The notes beneath the pieces are model-generated. The model worked only from the letters and a program-made list of their open reading frames with translations. It did no database searches and had not been told where the DNA came from. This document shows positions 53,022 to 60,331 of a DNA stretch of 64,000 bases, piece after piece. Both the position numbers and the translations under genes were made by a program. The stretch's first letter is position 1. The number at the start of each line of letters is the position of its first letter. The DNA comes from Halococcus saccharolyticus DSM 5350 (GTDB taxonomy: Archaea; Halobacteriota; Halobacteria; Halobacteriales; Halococcaceae): contig NZ_AOMD01000029.1 in the NCBI RefSeq assembly GCF_000336915.1, forward strand, positions 1 to 64,000, given 5' to 3'.

Positions 53022-53449
53022 CAGTACCCGTGATAGTGGGCCGAGTTCCGGTTAGACGCCACCGCCGAGCGCCAGTCATCCTCGGAGCGGTGGGCTTCGT
53101 AGTCGATCAGCCGGTAGATCGCCGTCCCAGCCCATTCACACTCGGGACAGAACGCCGAGGCGGTCGCGCCGTTCCCGGTCTAGGTGTAGTCTCGAAGTTC
53201 GACGCGCGAGTGCCCGCAGACCGGGCAACCGTCGCCGATTTGAGTGTATTGCGGCCCCACGTCGCCGGTCACGCTATCAGCGTGAATCCCGTGGTTCTCG
53301 CTCAGGATTCTCCCGACCTGTCGCCCGAGGTCTTGTAGGATGGTTTCGCGCTCTTGCTCGCCATCCGGCAGAGCAGCGCCGGAGACGCGGATCACTAGCT
53401 CGTCGGTCTGTTCCTCGCTGTCGTGGGTGGTGGCTTCTTCGTGTTCCAT
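53021..53449 (-). pseudogene. zinc-ribbon protein gene split by an in-frame TAG
   Basis: The frame runs from ATG 53449 to TGA 53021-53023 with one TAG at 53180-53182. Before the stop: a 89-residue part ending CPVCGHSRVELRDYT. After it, in the same frame: SAFCPECEWAGTAIYRLIDYE and SAHYHGY, which supply the second Cys pair of the zinc ribbon. The two halves therefore belong to one protein of 142 residues. The final TGA overlaps the ATG of the acetyltransferase gene, so the distal half is still in its operon setting. Either a recent nonsense mutation or a decoded TAG. Confidence 0.75.
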
Positions 53450-53507
53450 AGGTGTTCTCCGGGGCGTTCCCCCGTACTACCAATATACGGTCGGAAAAAC
53501 TTAAACC
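53450..53507 (-). promoter_or_regulatory. shared leader L5, type A
   Basis: TTTAAG box, CCGTATATTGG, short GC hairpin and GGAGAACACCT before the ATG of the TAG-split zinc-ribbon gene at 53449. Confidence 0.8.
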
Positions 53508-53546
53508 CTACGATCCACGGGCGAGAAGTAGCCGCCGCTCAGTTGT

Positions 53547-53870
53547 TCATTCGTCGGCAGAGAACCGGACAGCCACGCCCGGATCATTCAGTTTTCCGCC
53601 GTCGCGGGCGACAGGCGGATCGAGAGAGCGGGCATCGAGAGTCGTGTCGTGATCGGCGAGTGCCGCGTCGAACGTCGCCGAGTCGTCCCGGTCGGGGAGC
53701 ACCGCCCACCCGATCACGCGAGCGTCCTCGTTGAGTTTCACGCCCGAAGATTCGACACACTCGGCGGCGTTGAGTGCGTTCCGCAGGCTCACCATCCGTT
53801 TCACGCGGTCGGCGAACTGTTCCGCTGGCATGGCCGGGGGCTTCCCCGGCGGGCGATCGGTCGGTTCCAT
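53547..53870 (-). CDS. unknown small protein with type B leader
   Basis: 107 residues, FADRVKRMVSLRNALNAAECVESSGVKLNEDARVIGWAVLPDRDDSATFDAALADHDTTLDARSL. One cysteine. Helix-strand alternation, Pro-rich N-terminus (RPPGKPPAMP). No family recognised. Divergent from the SWIM-protein gene at 54028, with the two type B leaders back to back. Confidence 0.65.
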   Translation of the reverse strand: MEPTDRPPGKPPAMPAEQFADRVKRMVSLRNALNAAECVESSGVKLNEDARVIGWAVLPDRDDSATFDAALADHDTTLDARSLDPPVARDGGKLNDPGVAVRFSADE

Positions 53871-53932
53871 AGGTGTTCACCGGGAGCGGGATCGCCCCCG
53901 ACATATCTACATTGTAGATATAGACACTTGAA
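53871..53932 (-). promoter_or_regulatory. shared leader L6, type B
   Basis: Instead of CCGTATATTGG it carries the palindrome TATCTACATTGTAGATA (about 53904-53920), followed by a GC hairpin region and CGGTGAACACCT. Confidence 0.8.
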
Positions 53933-53969
53933 CCCGTCGATTCGCCGGAAGGCGGTCGAACAACCCAAC

Positions 53970-54027
53970 CCTTAAGTGCATGACTCTACAATGTAGATAT
54001 ACGAGGGAACCCCCTCGGAGAACACCT
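53970..54027 (+). promoter_or_regulatory. shared leader L7, type B
   Basis: CCCTTAAG box, CTCTACAATGTAGATATAC, then GAGGGAACCCCCTC hairpin and GGAGAACACCT before ATG 54028. It faces L6 so that one control region drives both directions. Confidence 0.8.
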
Positions 54028-54447
54028 ATGGCAATCGCACAATCCGCAACCCTCGACGCCGGAGCCGACGAGAACAGCCCCGACATGGACGACCTCGACG
54101 CCGCGAAGCGCCGAGGCGTTCGTGCCCGCCGCGAGAGCATGATCGTAGTGCCCCAAACCGACGACGAGGGCGTGTGCATCGGCATCTACGACGTGCATAG
54201 CGAATCGGGCGAGCACTACATGGTCGTGCTCGATCAGCCCGAGTGTTGCGACTGTCCCGATACGGAGTATAACGGCGCGGAGAACTGCAAGCACCGCCGT
54301 CGGGTGGCCCTCGAAATCACCGAGGAAGGATGCCCGGCCCCCGGTCAGGAGATCGGCGACTACGCCGATACGCTCGACAGTCACCGCGAGGCGCTGCGCG
54401 AAGACCTCGAAACGGTCGCGGGGATGCTCGACCCGCTCGCCGACTAA
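54028..54447 (+). CDS. SWIM zinc-finger protein 1
   Basis: 139 residues from ATG 54028, fixed by leader L7. The SWIM motif is Cys74-x-Cys76-x10-Cys87-x-His89, in ECCDCPDTEYNGAENCKHR after the two-strand segment GEHYMVVLDQ. SWIM domains bind nucleic acid or protein and are common in mobile-element proteins. The helical C-terminal tail YADTLDSHREALREDLETVAGMLD could mediate dimerisation. A second SWIM protein sits at 55857. Confidence 0.82.
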   Translation: MAIAQSATLDAGADENSPDMDDLDAAKRRGVRARRESMIVVPQTDDEGVCIGIYDVHSESGEHYMVVLDQPECCDCPDTEYNGAENCKHRRRVALEITEEGCPAPGQEIGDYADTLDSHREALREDLETVAGMLDPLAD

Positions 54448-54631
54448 GCGCCGCACGGTCGCCAACACCAGTCGCACCGTTCGTTCGCGAGCTCACAGCT
54501 GCTTTTCGCGCCGACTAGATCGGGAGATCGAGCCGCCAATCGGAGCAACCCCCGGAGGGCAAGGCAAACGCTTTTCAACTTGTCCCTGTCTACAACCGAG
54601 TGCAGAGGCCCCACCTCTGAACTCCATCCAT

Positions 54632-54652
54632 AGGTGTTCACCGGGGGGCCTT
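54632..54652 (-). promoter_or_regulatory. orphan partial leader L8
   Basis: CCCCCCGGTGAACACCT directly before an ATG at 54631 (minus), but no CCGTATATTGG and only a 13-codon frame behind it. The rest of 54448-54763 shows no gene with support. This is probably the remains of a deleted leader-gene unit. Confidence 0.5.
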
Positions 54653-54763
54653 TTGCATTCACTATCCTCCTAAGCGACAGCTATCGGCCCACAGCGGCGC
54701 GACGATCCACCGAATCAGTCAACCGCCGTTCGCCGCGATCCCTAACCCTCGCATACCCGACAC

Positions 54764-54810
54764 TCTTACCAAACATCTAATCGTGGCCGGTGTCCGGTTG
54801 TTTGGTAAGA
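54764..54810. repeat. 47-bp dispersed palindrome, copy P6
   Basis: Arms TCTTACCAAACA and TTGTTTGGTAAGA. It lies inside the leader-controlled region, between the orphan leader and L9. Confidence 0.85.
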
Positions 54811-54904
54811 ACGGCCGACCCTCGCGATCGGAGCCGCTAAAACCCGAGAAAACAGGAACAGCAGACGTTTTCTGGCGGTGTCGCACCGAACCCGAAGCAA
54901 AGCT

Positions 54905-54961
54905 CTTATCCATATCCGACCGTATATTGGTAGTACGGGGAGCGATCCCCGGTGAACACCT
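54905..54961 (+). promoter_or_regulatory. shared leader L9, type A
   Basis: CTTATCCATATCC box, CCGTATATTGG, GGGGAGCGATCCCC hairpin and GGTGAACACCT before ATG 54962. Confidence 0.8.
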
Positions 54962-55228
54962 ATGGGACGAAAGGAACGACACGACCTCAGTCCGCTTCGA
55001 CCGATCAGTATCGTCTCGGTAACATACGGCGCGAGTCTCGCGTGGGCCGTCGGAACGCTGGCATACTGTGTCCTTTTCGCGCTGTTCGTCGCCGCGAACG
55101 GCGGAGACGTCCCGCAGTGGACGTTCCGAGGCATGGGAATCGCGTGTCTCAGCGGCCTCACGAGTGCAATCCTGTTCGACCTCTACAAGCGCGAGGGCGA
55201 GAGTCGCCAGACCGACGGCAACGAATAG
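54962..55228 (+). CDS. small two-span membrane protein with shared leader
   Basis: 88 residues: SIVSVTYGASLAWAVGTLAYCVLFALFVAANGG and a second span TFRGMGIACLSGLTSAILFDLY with a charged tail (KREGESRQTDGNE). No family recognised. Two membrane proteins in the regulon (this and 51809) suggest some of its activity is at the cell membrane. Confidence 0.7.
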   Translation: MGRKERHDLSPLRPISIVSVTYGASLAWAVGTLAYCVLFALFVAANGGDVPQWTFRGMGIACLSGLTSAILFDLYKREGESRQTDGNE

Positions 55229-55339
55229 ACCAACCACCGACAACCGGCGTCGGTGAAACACTTTCCTCGCAGTCTAATTATCGCATCTCAGGGCCTATAT
55301 CGACAGATATAGCCAGATGTGAGCGAGCCAAAGCAAAGC

Positions 55340-55396
55340 CTTTATCCGCATTCGACCGTATATTGGTGATGCAGGGAAGCGTCCCGGAGAACACCT
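55340..55396 (+). promoter_or_regulatory. shared leader L10, type A
   Basis: TTTATCCG box, CCGTATATTGG, weak hairpin AGGGAAGCGTCCC, GGAGAACACCT before ATG 55397. Confidence 0.8.
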
Positions 55397-55489
55397 ATGG
55401 AACGGAACCAGCCGAACGCGGACGACACCGAAGAACAGCACGGAGTTACGGAGATCTCGGGATACGCGGCCTGCGTGGAGGCCCGTTGA
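55397..55489 (+). CDS. 30-residue leader-driven gene
   Basis: MERNQPNADDTEEQHGVTEI and ten more residues ending VEAR, then TGA at 55487-55489. It overlaps the next ATG (TGATG). The complete shared leader sits in front, so it is very probably translated. It may be a small protein or serve to couple translation of the zinc-ribbon gene behind it. Confidence 0.55.
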   Translation: MERNQPNADDTEEQHGVTEISGYAACVEAR

Positions 55490-55674
55490 TGACGGCGTTT
55501 TGCGTCGGTTGCGGCAAGGATATGTGGGAATACAGCGATGAGGAACAGGAGGAAGGTTGGTGTATCTCCTGCGCGCCGGAACTGTACGAGCTCGGTTCAA
55601 AATTCGGCCCTTCGGTTGACCCTGTATCCGGCGTTGAGGATACCCGGAAGGTAGAAGCGCGCGCCGATAAGTGA
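55489..55674 (+). CDS. small zinc-ribbon protein
   Basis: 61 residues. MTAFCVGCGKDMWEYSDEEQEEGWCISCAPELYELGSKFG, a CxxC...CxxC ribbon (Cys5, Cys8, Cys25, Cys28). The start overlaps the stop of the 30-residue frame. Unknown function. Confidence 0.7.
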   Translation: MTAFCVGCGKDMWEYSDEEQEEGWCISCAPELYELGSKFGPSVDPVSGVEDTRKVEARADK

Positions 55675-55797
55675 CCGCGAGGAGTGTTGTATTTCGCCGA
55701 GCAGCAACGTCCTGAATGATAGAGGTAGGTTCAGCCGGGTCCTGATCGACCGCCTGCGGTTGCTATCGCGTGATTTGCACCGAGCTCGATCAAAGGG

Positions 55798-55856
55798 TTT
55801 ATCCGTATCCGACCGTATATTGGTAGTATAGGGGGAGCGCCCCCCGGTGAACACCT
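55798..55856 (+). promoter_or_regulatory. shared leader L11, type A (reference copy)
   Basis: TTTATCCG (55799), GACCGTATATTGG (55811-55823), GGGGGAGCGCCCCCC hairpin, GGTGAACACC self-complementary, ATG 55857. The distance from TTTATCC to the GGTAGTAT step is about 25 bases, so the transcript probably starts just before the hairpin. Confidence 0.85.
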
Positions 55857-56402
55857 ATGGCACGAACCCAAGCGGCGAACGGCGACGAATCGGGCGAGAA
55901 CGAGCATTTCGACGCGATCGACAAGGAGGAGAAGCGTATCCACCGCGCGCTCGATAGTTTCATGCACGTCGAGGCGACGAGCACGCCGGGCGAGCACCGC
56001 GTTCACAGCGGTTCGGGGAGTACGTACACGGTGAACCTGCTGGAAGGGTCGTGTACGTGCCCGGATGCCGAGCGGTCGGCCATGTGCAAGCACATGGTTC
56101 GAGTCGTCGCCGTCACCGGTGAGACGCCCCTCAGCGCGGGCGAGAACACCGTTCCCGTGACGCTCACCGCCGACGCGTTCGACGAGGTGGCGAGCGCGGT
56201 GAAGGTGCTCGATGACGCCGAGGAGATCGTGAGCGCGTTCGACGGCGCGGGCGACGAACGCACCGGTGCGCTCACCGAGCAGCAGTGTGCCGACGCTGCC
56301 GACGCGGTGAAAGCCGCGCTGGGTATGAGCGGCCCGATGGGGGCCGACGACCACGACGCCGCAGTGAACGCCCGCGAGACGCTCGAAACCGCCTCCGAGT
56401 AG
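55857..56402 (+). CDS. SWIM zinc-finger protein 2
   Basis: 181 residues. The SWIM motif is Cys66-x-Cys68-x8-Cys77-x-His79 (GSCTCPDAERSAMCKHM) after GSTYTVNLLEG. The C-terminal part is Ala-rich and helical. A homologue in plan of the 54028 protein but with diverged sequence outside the motif. Start set by leader L11. Probably nucleic-acid binding. Confidence 0.82.
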   Translation: MARTQAANGDESGENEHFDAIDKEEKRIHRALDSFMHVEATSTPGEHRVHSGSGSTYTVNLLEGSCTCPDAERSAMCKHMVRVVAVTGETPLSAGENTVPVTLTADAFDEVASAVKVLDDAEEIVSAFDGAGDERTGALTEQQCADAADAVKAALGMSGPMGADDHDAAVNARETLETASE

Positions 56403-56528
56403 GTCGGCCCCGATCGCGCGCGTCGAGGGCGAGGGACTCTTTTCGACCGAAACTCAGTTGGGTCAAACCCGGCTACACGGGCCTGTTGGACCCTCTATCG
56501 GGTGGTTAACCCAATCCCAGGACGAAGG

Positions 56529-56575
56529 CTTTATCCGTACCCGACCGTATATTGGTAATATCGAGGTGAACACCT
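56529..56575 (+). promoter_or_regulatory. shared leader L12, type A without hairpin
   Basis: TTTATCCG box, CCGTATATTGG, then directly GAGGTGAACACCT before ATG 56576. Like L3 it lacks the GC hairpin. Confidence 0.8.
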
Positions 56576-57046
56576 ATGGAAACCAATTCAAACCTCGTGA
56601 CGACGAGCGGGGCCGTGCAAGCATGGCGCGACGACCGCGAGAACATGACCGACGCGGAATTGTCGGGGCTCACCCGCGAGGGCGTGATCCTGCGCGACCT
56701 CAATGCAGGCGTGTTCCTCCGGGTGATCGACGCGCCCGCCGAGAGCGGTCCCGAGAGCGAGCGATCGGTGACGTTCGAGGACGACAACGGCAAGCACGCC
56801 ACGTACCAGCTAGATCACCTTCGGTCGTATCTGACGCGAGGGACGGTCGAGCCGGTCCCGCGCGAGGTGATCGAGAACGCCGAGCAGATCGTTCACGACG
56901 TCGCGCGCCACGAGCTCACTCAACTCGACACTCTTTCGCGGGACTCGGCGTACAACGTGACCGAGCACACTGAAACATACGCCGACGCCCGGAACGCGCT
57001 TTTGCTCGACGGGATCGACGGAATCGAGGAGGACGCCGACGCATGA
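56576..57046 (+). CDS. unknown protein, first gene of a leader-driven operon
   Basis: 156 residues. An N-terminal beta domain (GVILRDLNAGVFLRVIDAPAESGPESERSVTFEDDNGKHATYQLDHLRSYLTRG) and a helical C-terminus. No cysteines. Family not recognised. Its end overlaps the DUF6884-like gene (ATGA), so 56576-58088 is one operon under L12. Confidence 0.65.
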   Translation: METNSNLVTTSGAVQAWRDDRENMTDAELSGLTREGVILRDLNAGVFLRVIDAPAESGPESERSVTFEDDNGKHATYQLDHLRSYLTRGTVEPVPREVIENAEQIVHDVARHELTQLDTLSRDSAYNVTEHTETYADARNALLLDGIDGIEEDADA

Positions 57047-57717
57047 GCCAGACCGAACGGACGGAAACGACGGTGCTCGTCGGGTGTGGAGCCGAAAAAC
57101 AGAACTCGCCTACTCCCGCCCGCGACCTCTATACATCGTCGTACTTTCAGAAAAAGCGCGAATACGCCGAGACAGTCGGGGACTCGTGGGCGATCCTGTC
57201 GGCGCTGTATGGCTCTCTCGCCCCTCAGTCGCGCACCCGGCCCTACGACGTAACGATCAGCGACTATCCGCTCGACGTCGATGAGCGGGATCGAGCGGAG
57301 TACGCGACCGTCGAGGAGTGGGCCGAGTCGATTCTTGAGGGCGTCGAGAACCGCGTTCACAACCTCGATCGGTGGGACGACCGCGATCCACTCGGTCGGA
57401 TCGTGATTCTCGCGGGCCAGAAATACGTCGAACCGCTCCGCGAGGGACTCGACGCGCTCGCCGACGAGCACGGCTTTGAGGTAGTGTATCCGTTCGACGA
57501 CACCAGCGGGATCGGCGATCAGATCGGGTGGCTCACCGAGGGGATCGAGGCCGCCGAGGACCGGGACACCGGGGTTTCCGCTGGTTCCGAAGCCGATACC
57601 GGCGACGTCGAAGCCGACCGAGGAGCCATACCCAACGAGGACGCAAACGCGACCGAGAACAGCGGCCCAGCGCAGGCCGACCTCGGCGGATTCGCTAATC
57701 GGGACTCGGGGGCTTGA
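57043..57717 (+). CDS. DUF6884-like protein
   Basis: 224 residues. LVGCGAEKQNSPTPARDLYTSSYFQKKREYAETVGDSWAILSALYGSLAPQSRTRPYD is the DUF6884 signature (VGCG...K, A-x-DLY-x-S-x-F, ILSA-x-YG, PYD). Such proteins occur in phages and plasmids and resemble the nucleotide/tRNA-modification YaaA-like group. The enzymatic role is unproven. The C-terminal 60 residues are a disordered acidic tail. Confidence 0.78.
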   Translation: MSQTERTETTVLVGCGAEKQNSPTPARDLYTSSYFQKKREYAETVGDSWAILSALYGSLAPQSRTRPYDVTISDYPLDVDERDRAEYATVEEWAESILEGVENRVHNLDRWDDRDPLGRIVILAGQKYVEPLREGLDALADEHGFEVVYPFDDTSGIGDQIGWLTEGIEAAEDRDTGVSAGSEADTGDVEADRGAIPNEDANATENSGPAQADLGGFANRDSGA

Positions 57718-57719
57718 AT

Positions 57720-58088
57720 ATGGTCGCTCAGGCTACTCTACCGGAGACCGAGAGGGTGATCGGGTCGTATAGTTGCGGCCACGGACGGACCCACCAAGTC
57801 CCGAGCGCCGACGTTCAGATTTACCGGGCAGGCGGGGCCGGATTCATGGCCGGGTGTGAGTGCGGCAGCGGCCCGATCGACCCCGAGACCGCGGGGGTGT
57901 TTCTCGGCGACCACATCGTGCTACTCGGCGGGCAAAGCTTCGATACCCGATTGTGGCTCGCACTCGACGAACGCGCCGAGTGGTTCCCCGGTCGGGACCC
58001 GGATCTTGAACCAGTCAGCGGCGGCGAGACTCCCCGAGAGCGCCGGGACGCCCGGCGGTCAGAATTACATAGCCAGATCGACGAGTAG
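57720..58088 (+). CDS. unknown Cys/Gly-rich protein, third gene of the operon
   Basis: 122 residues from ATG 57720, two bases after the preceding stop (TTG 57714 is an alternative). IGSYSCGHGRTHQVPSADVQIYRAGGAGFMAGCECGSGPIDPETAGVFL has a CxH and a CxC that could form a zinc site. Then LWLALDERAEWFPGRDPDLE. No family recognised. Confidence 0.65.
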   Translation: MVAQATLPETERVIGSYSCGHGRTHQVPSADVQIYRAGGAGFMAGCECGSGPIDPETAGVFLGDHIVLLGGQSFDTRLWLALDERAEWFPGRDPDLEPVSGGETPRERRDARRSELHSQIDE

Positions 58089-58104
58089 CTGGTTCAGACC
58101 AACG

Positions 58105-58161
58105 TTTTAAGTTTATTCGACCGTATATTGGTGATACGGGGAAGCGCCCCGGAGAACACCT
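58105..58161 (+). promoter_or_regulatory. shared leader L13, type A
   Basis: TTTTAAGTTTATTCG box, CCGTATATTGG, GGGGAAGCGCCCC hairpin, GGAGAACACCT before ATG 58162. Confidence 0.8.
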
Positions 58162-58497
58162 ATGGCACGAAACCAGTCGAACGCGAACGACCGAGACGCA
58201 CAGACCGAGGCGATTCTTGACGAGATAGACGCGCAGACGCCGGATGAGTCGATCCACCGGGCATACGCCGAGTCGCAACTCGGGCGGGTGCAGGTACTCG
58301 ACGTCAACGACATAGCCGACGAGGAAGGGCTTGACCGCGAGGAACAGCCCGCAGAGGTCGCAGAAGCCGTGATCGACGCCCAGTCGGACTACTTCGGAAC
58401 GCTCGCGGAAACCAACGAACTTCGGGACCAGTTGGAACAGTTCGGGATTGAACTCGACGAGGACGCACCCGAAACCGAATACGCTTGGTGGCAGTAG
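58162..58497 (+). CDS. unknown acidic helical protein with shared leader
   Basis: 111 residues, strongly acidic: EAILDEIDAQTPDESIHRAYAESQLGRVQVLDVNDIADEEGLDREEQPAEVAEAVIDAQSDYFGTLAETNELRDQLEQFGIELDEDAPETEYAWWQ. Mostly helical, ends in WWQ. No family recognised. Net charge and size are compatible with a DNA-mimic type inhibitor, which is only a hypothesis. Confidence 0.68.
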   Translation: MARNQSNANDRDAQTEAILDEIDAQTPDESIHRAYAESQLGRVQVLDVNDIADEEGLDREEQPAEVAEAVIDAQSDYFGTLAETNELRDQLEQFGIELDEDAPETEYAWWQ

Positions 58498-58607
58498 GCG
58501 CGTCACGCCCGTAGCCGCTTTTTTGCCGAGCTCAGACTCCGAGAGACGCCGGTATCAGGCTTTCAGACCGCCGACTAAGCCACCGATCGCCGACCGGGAT
58601 CAAAGCC

Positions 58608-58663
58608 TTTATCCGTATCCGACCGTAAATTGGTGATGCGGGGGAGCGCCCCGGTGAACACCT
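58608..58663 (+). promoter_or_regulatory. shared leader L14, type A
   Basis: TTTATCCG box, CCGTAAATTGG (one change), GGGGGAGCGCCCC hairpin, GGTGAACACCT before ATG 58664. Confidence 0.8.
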
Positions 58664-59587
58664 ATGGCAACGACGCAAACCACCACGGACGCGGCGGATT
58701 TCGGGGAAAAGGACACGCGCAAAGACGATATGCGGGAAGCGACCGAGGAGTTCGTCGAGGACCTCATCGACGAGGCCAGTTCCGCGAGCGAGAGCGAGAC
58801 GCTGAAAGAGTTTCTCGACGCGCAGAGCGCGTTTCACAATTACAGCTACCGGAACACGCTGCTCATCAAAATGCAGTGCCCGCACGCGACCCGAGTCGCC
58901 GGGTATCGGACGTGGCAAGACGACTTTGATCGGCAGGTTCAGTCGGGCGAGGAGGCGATTTATATCCTGTATCCGCACACTGCCGAGCATACGTGCCCGG
59001 AGTGCGGGAACACGCCGGACTATCACGATAGTATCGGGTGCGAGTACGACGACACCGACCCCGAGGAGTGGGATAGCGGGATCGTGACGTGGCGGACGGG
59101 TTCGGTGTTCGACGTCTCACAGACCGAGGGCGAGCCGCTGCCGGAGCTTCCGACCGACGCCGAGGGCGAGGCTGACGACCTACTCGACGCCATGCTCACG
59201 GCGGCAGACGCCCTCGTGAGTAGTGTCGAGATCGTCGACGCCGACGAGTGGACGCGCGGCAGCACGAAAGGCGTGTGCGACACCGCCGAGCAGACGATCG
59301 AGGTCAAAGACCGCGCGAACGCCGCCGTCGCCGGGACGCTCGCCCACGAGCTCGCCCACGCGCTGCTACATCAGGGCAACGAGACGGACGACCGGAAAGA
59401 GCGAGAGCTAGAAGCCGAGGCAGTCGCCTACGTGGTCGGTCGCCACTTTGGGCTTGACGTCAGCGGGTCGGGCTTCTATCTCGCGGCGTGGGAGAACGAC
59501 GACGCCGAGGAGATTCGGGGCCACCTCAGTCGGATCGCCACGACGTCGAGCACGATCATCGACGCGATCGCCGCCGAGATCGAGTAA
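58664..59587 (+). CDS. ArdC-like antirestriction protein with zinc metallopeptidase domain
   Basis: 307 residues. The N-terminal ArdC-type ssDNA-binding-like region covers residues about 20-100 (LKEFLDAQSAFHNYSYRNTLLIKMQCPHATRVAGYRTWQDDF). A zinc insert follows with Cys111, Cys114 and Cys126. The metallopeptidase core has HELAH at 228-232 within GTLAHELAHALLHQG and the downstream ligand helix ELEAEAVAYVVGRHFGL, as in ImmA/IrrE and ArdC proteins. ArdC proteins protect incoming conjugative DNA from restriction. Fits an establishment role for the regulon. The start is fixed by leader L14. Confidence 0.85.
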   Translation: MATTQTTTDAADFGEKDTRKDDMREATEEFVEDLIDEASSASESETLKEFLDAQSAFHNYSYRNTLLIKMQCPHATRVAGYRTWQDDFDRQVQSGEEAIYILYPHTAEHTCPECGNTPDYHDSIGCEYDDTDPEEWDSGIVTWRTGSVFDVSQTEGEPLPELPTDAEGEADDLLDAMLTAADALVSSVEIVDADEWTRGSTKGVCDTAEQTIEVKDRANAAVAGTLAHELAHALLHQGNETDDRKERELEAEAVAYVVGRHFGLDVSGSGFYLAAWENDDAEEIRGHLSRIATTSSTIIDAIAAEIE

Positions 59588-59631
59588 GCGATCGCGGGAC
59601 CGGTTTTCGCGCTGAGTCGAGGACGAAACCC

Positions 59632-59688
59632 TTTTCCGTATAACTCTACAATGTAGATACACGAGGGAAGCCCCCTCGGAGAACACCT
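59632..59688 (+). promoter_or_regulatory. shared leader L15, type B
   Basis: CCCTTTTCCGTATAA box, CTCTACAATGTAGATAC, GAGGGAAGCCCCCTC hairpin, GGAGAACACCT before ATG 59689. Its closest relative is L7. Confidence 0.8.
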
Positions 59689-60213
59689 ATGGAACGCGAA
59701 GAACGGCACCGTGGCAAGCGCGGTACGAACGTCGAGAACAGCCCCGAGAGAATCACCGCTGCCGATCGCCCCGGCCACGGGCGCGTTGGCGGGATCGACG
59801 ACCCGGTAGCACGGTCGGAGTACGGCGACGATCCCGAGGCGGTTCGCGAGGCCCAGCGGGACGCAGCGGGCGACCTCGAGGACGCTCACCAGCACGCGAC
59901 CGTCTACCAGTTGGCCGATGGGGAGAGCGAGCGACCCCGCGAGATCCGCCACGATCCGAACGGTGCCAGCCTGTCGATCGGTGACTTGATCGAGCACTAC
60001 GAGCTCGCCGGTGAGGAGGATGTCGTCGACCTGTCGGACCTGTGGGAGCGGTGGAATCGCGGCAGCGGCCAGGAATCGCAGGCGTTCGTCGAGGCCGAAA
60101 CGCGGAGCCTGTCGGTCGGCGACATCGTGGTGCTCGACGGAGACGCCTACCGGTGCGATCGGATCGGATGGACGGCGATCGAGCTTTGTGAGGACGGTCA
60201 GACGGCGGAGTAG
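59689..60213 (+). CDS. unknown protein with YodL-like C-terminal domain, type B leader
   Basis: 174 residues. A disordered basic-acidic N-terminus, a middle helix (SIGDLIEHYELAGEEDVVDLSDLWERW) and a C-terminal strand unit ETRSLSVGDIVVLDGDAYRCDRIGWTAIEL. The SLSVGD...Y.C...GW pattern resembles YodL-like domains that often accompany ArdC or antirestriction proteins. It follows the ArdC-like gene, consistent with that pairing. Confidence 0.68.
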   Translation: MEREERHRGKRGTNVENSPERITAADRPGHGRVGGIDDPVARSEYGDDPEAVREAQRDAAGDLEDAHQHATVYQLADGESERPREIRHDPNGASLSIGDLIEHYELAGEEDVVDLSDLWERWNRGSGQESQAFVEAETRSLSVGDIVVLDGDAYRCDRIGWTAIELCEDGQTAE

Positions 60214-60331
60214 CCAGCAGTCCCTCCCGCGCCGTGGTGGTCGACGTTCGGACGATCGCAGACGTCGACGCTGTTCGACTCAGCGCGCGGGCGTCCCGGT
60301 TCGCGGCTTCCCCGCCAGAAAGCCGCTCAAT

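Noticed and set aside
53980-54027. Longer start for the SWIM protein inside leader L7
   Set aside because: The extra residues are the translated leader. The conserved ribosome-binding end fixes the start at 54028.
54444-54662. Minus-strand frame of 72 residues covering the orphan leader
   Set aside because: It reads through the leader itself (VNTYG comes from the leader), so the frame is not a gene.
1931-54810. The 47-bp palindromes as transcription terminators
   Set aside because: No T-run follows either arm, two copies lie in divergent promoter regions, and arm sequence is conserved far more than a terminator needs.
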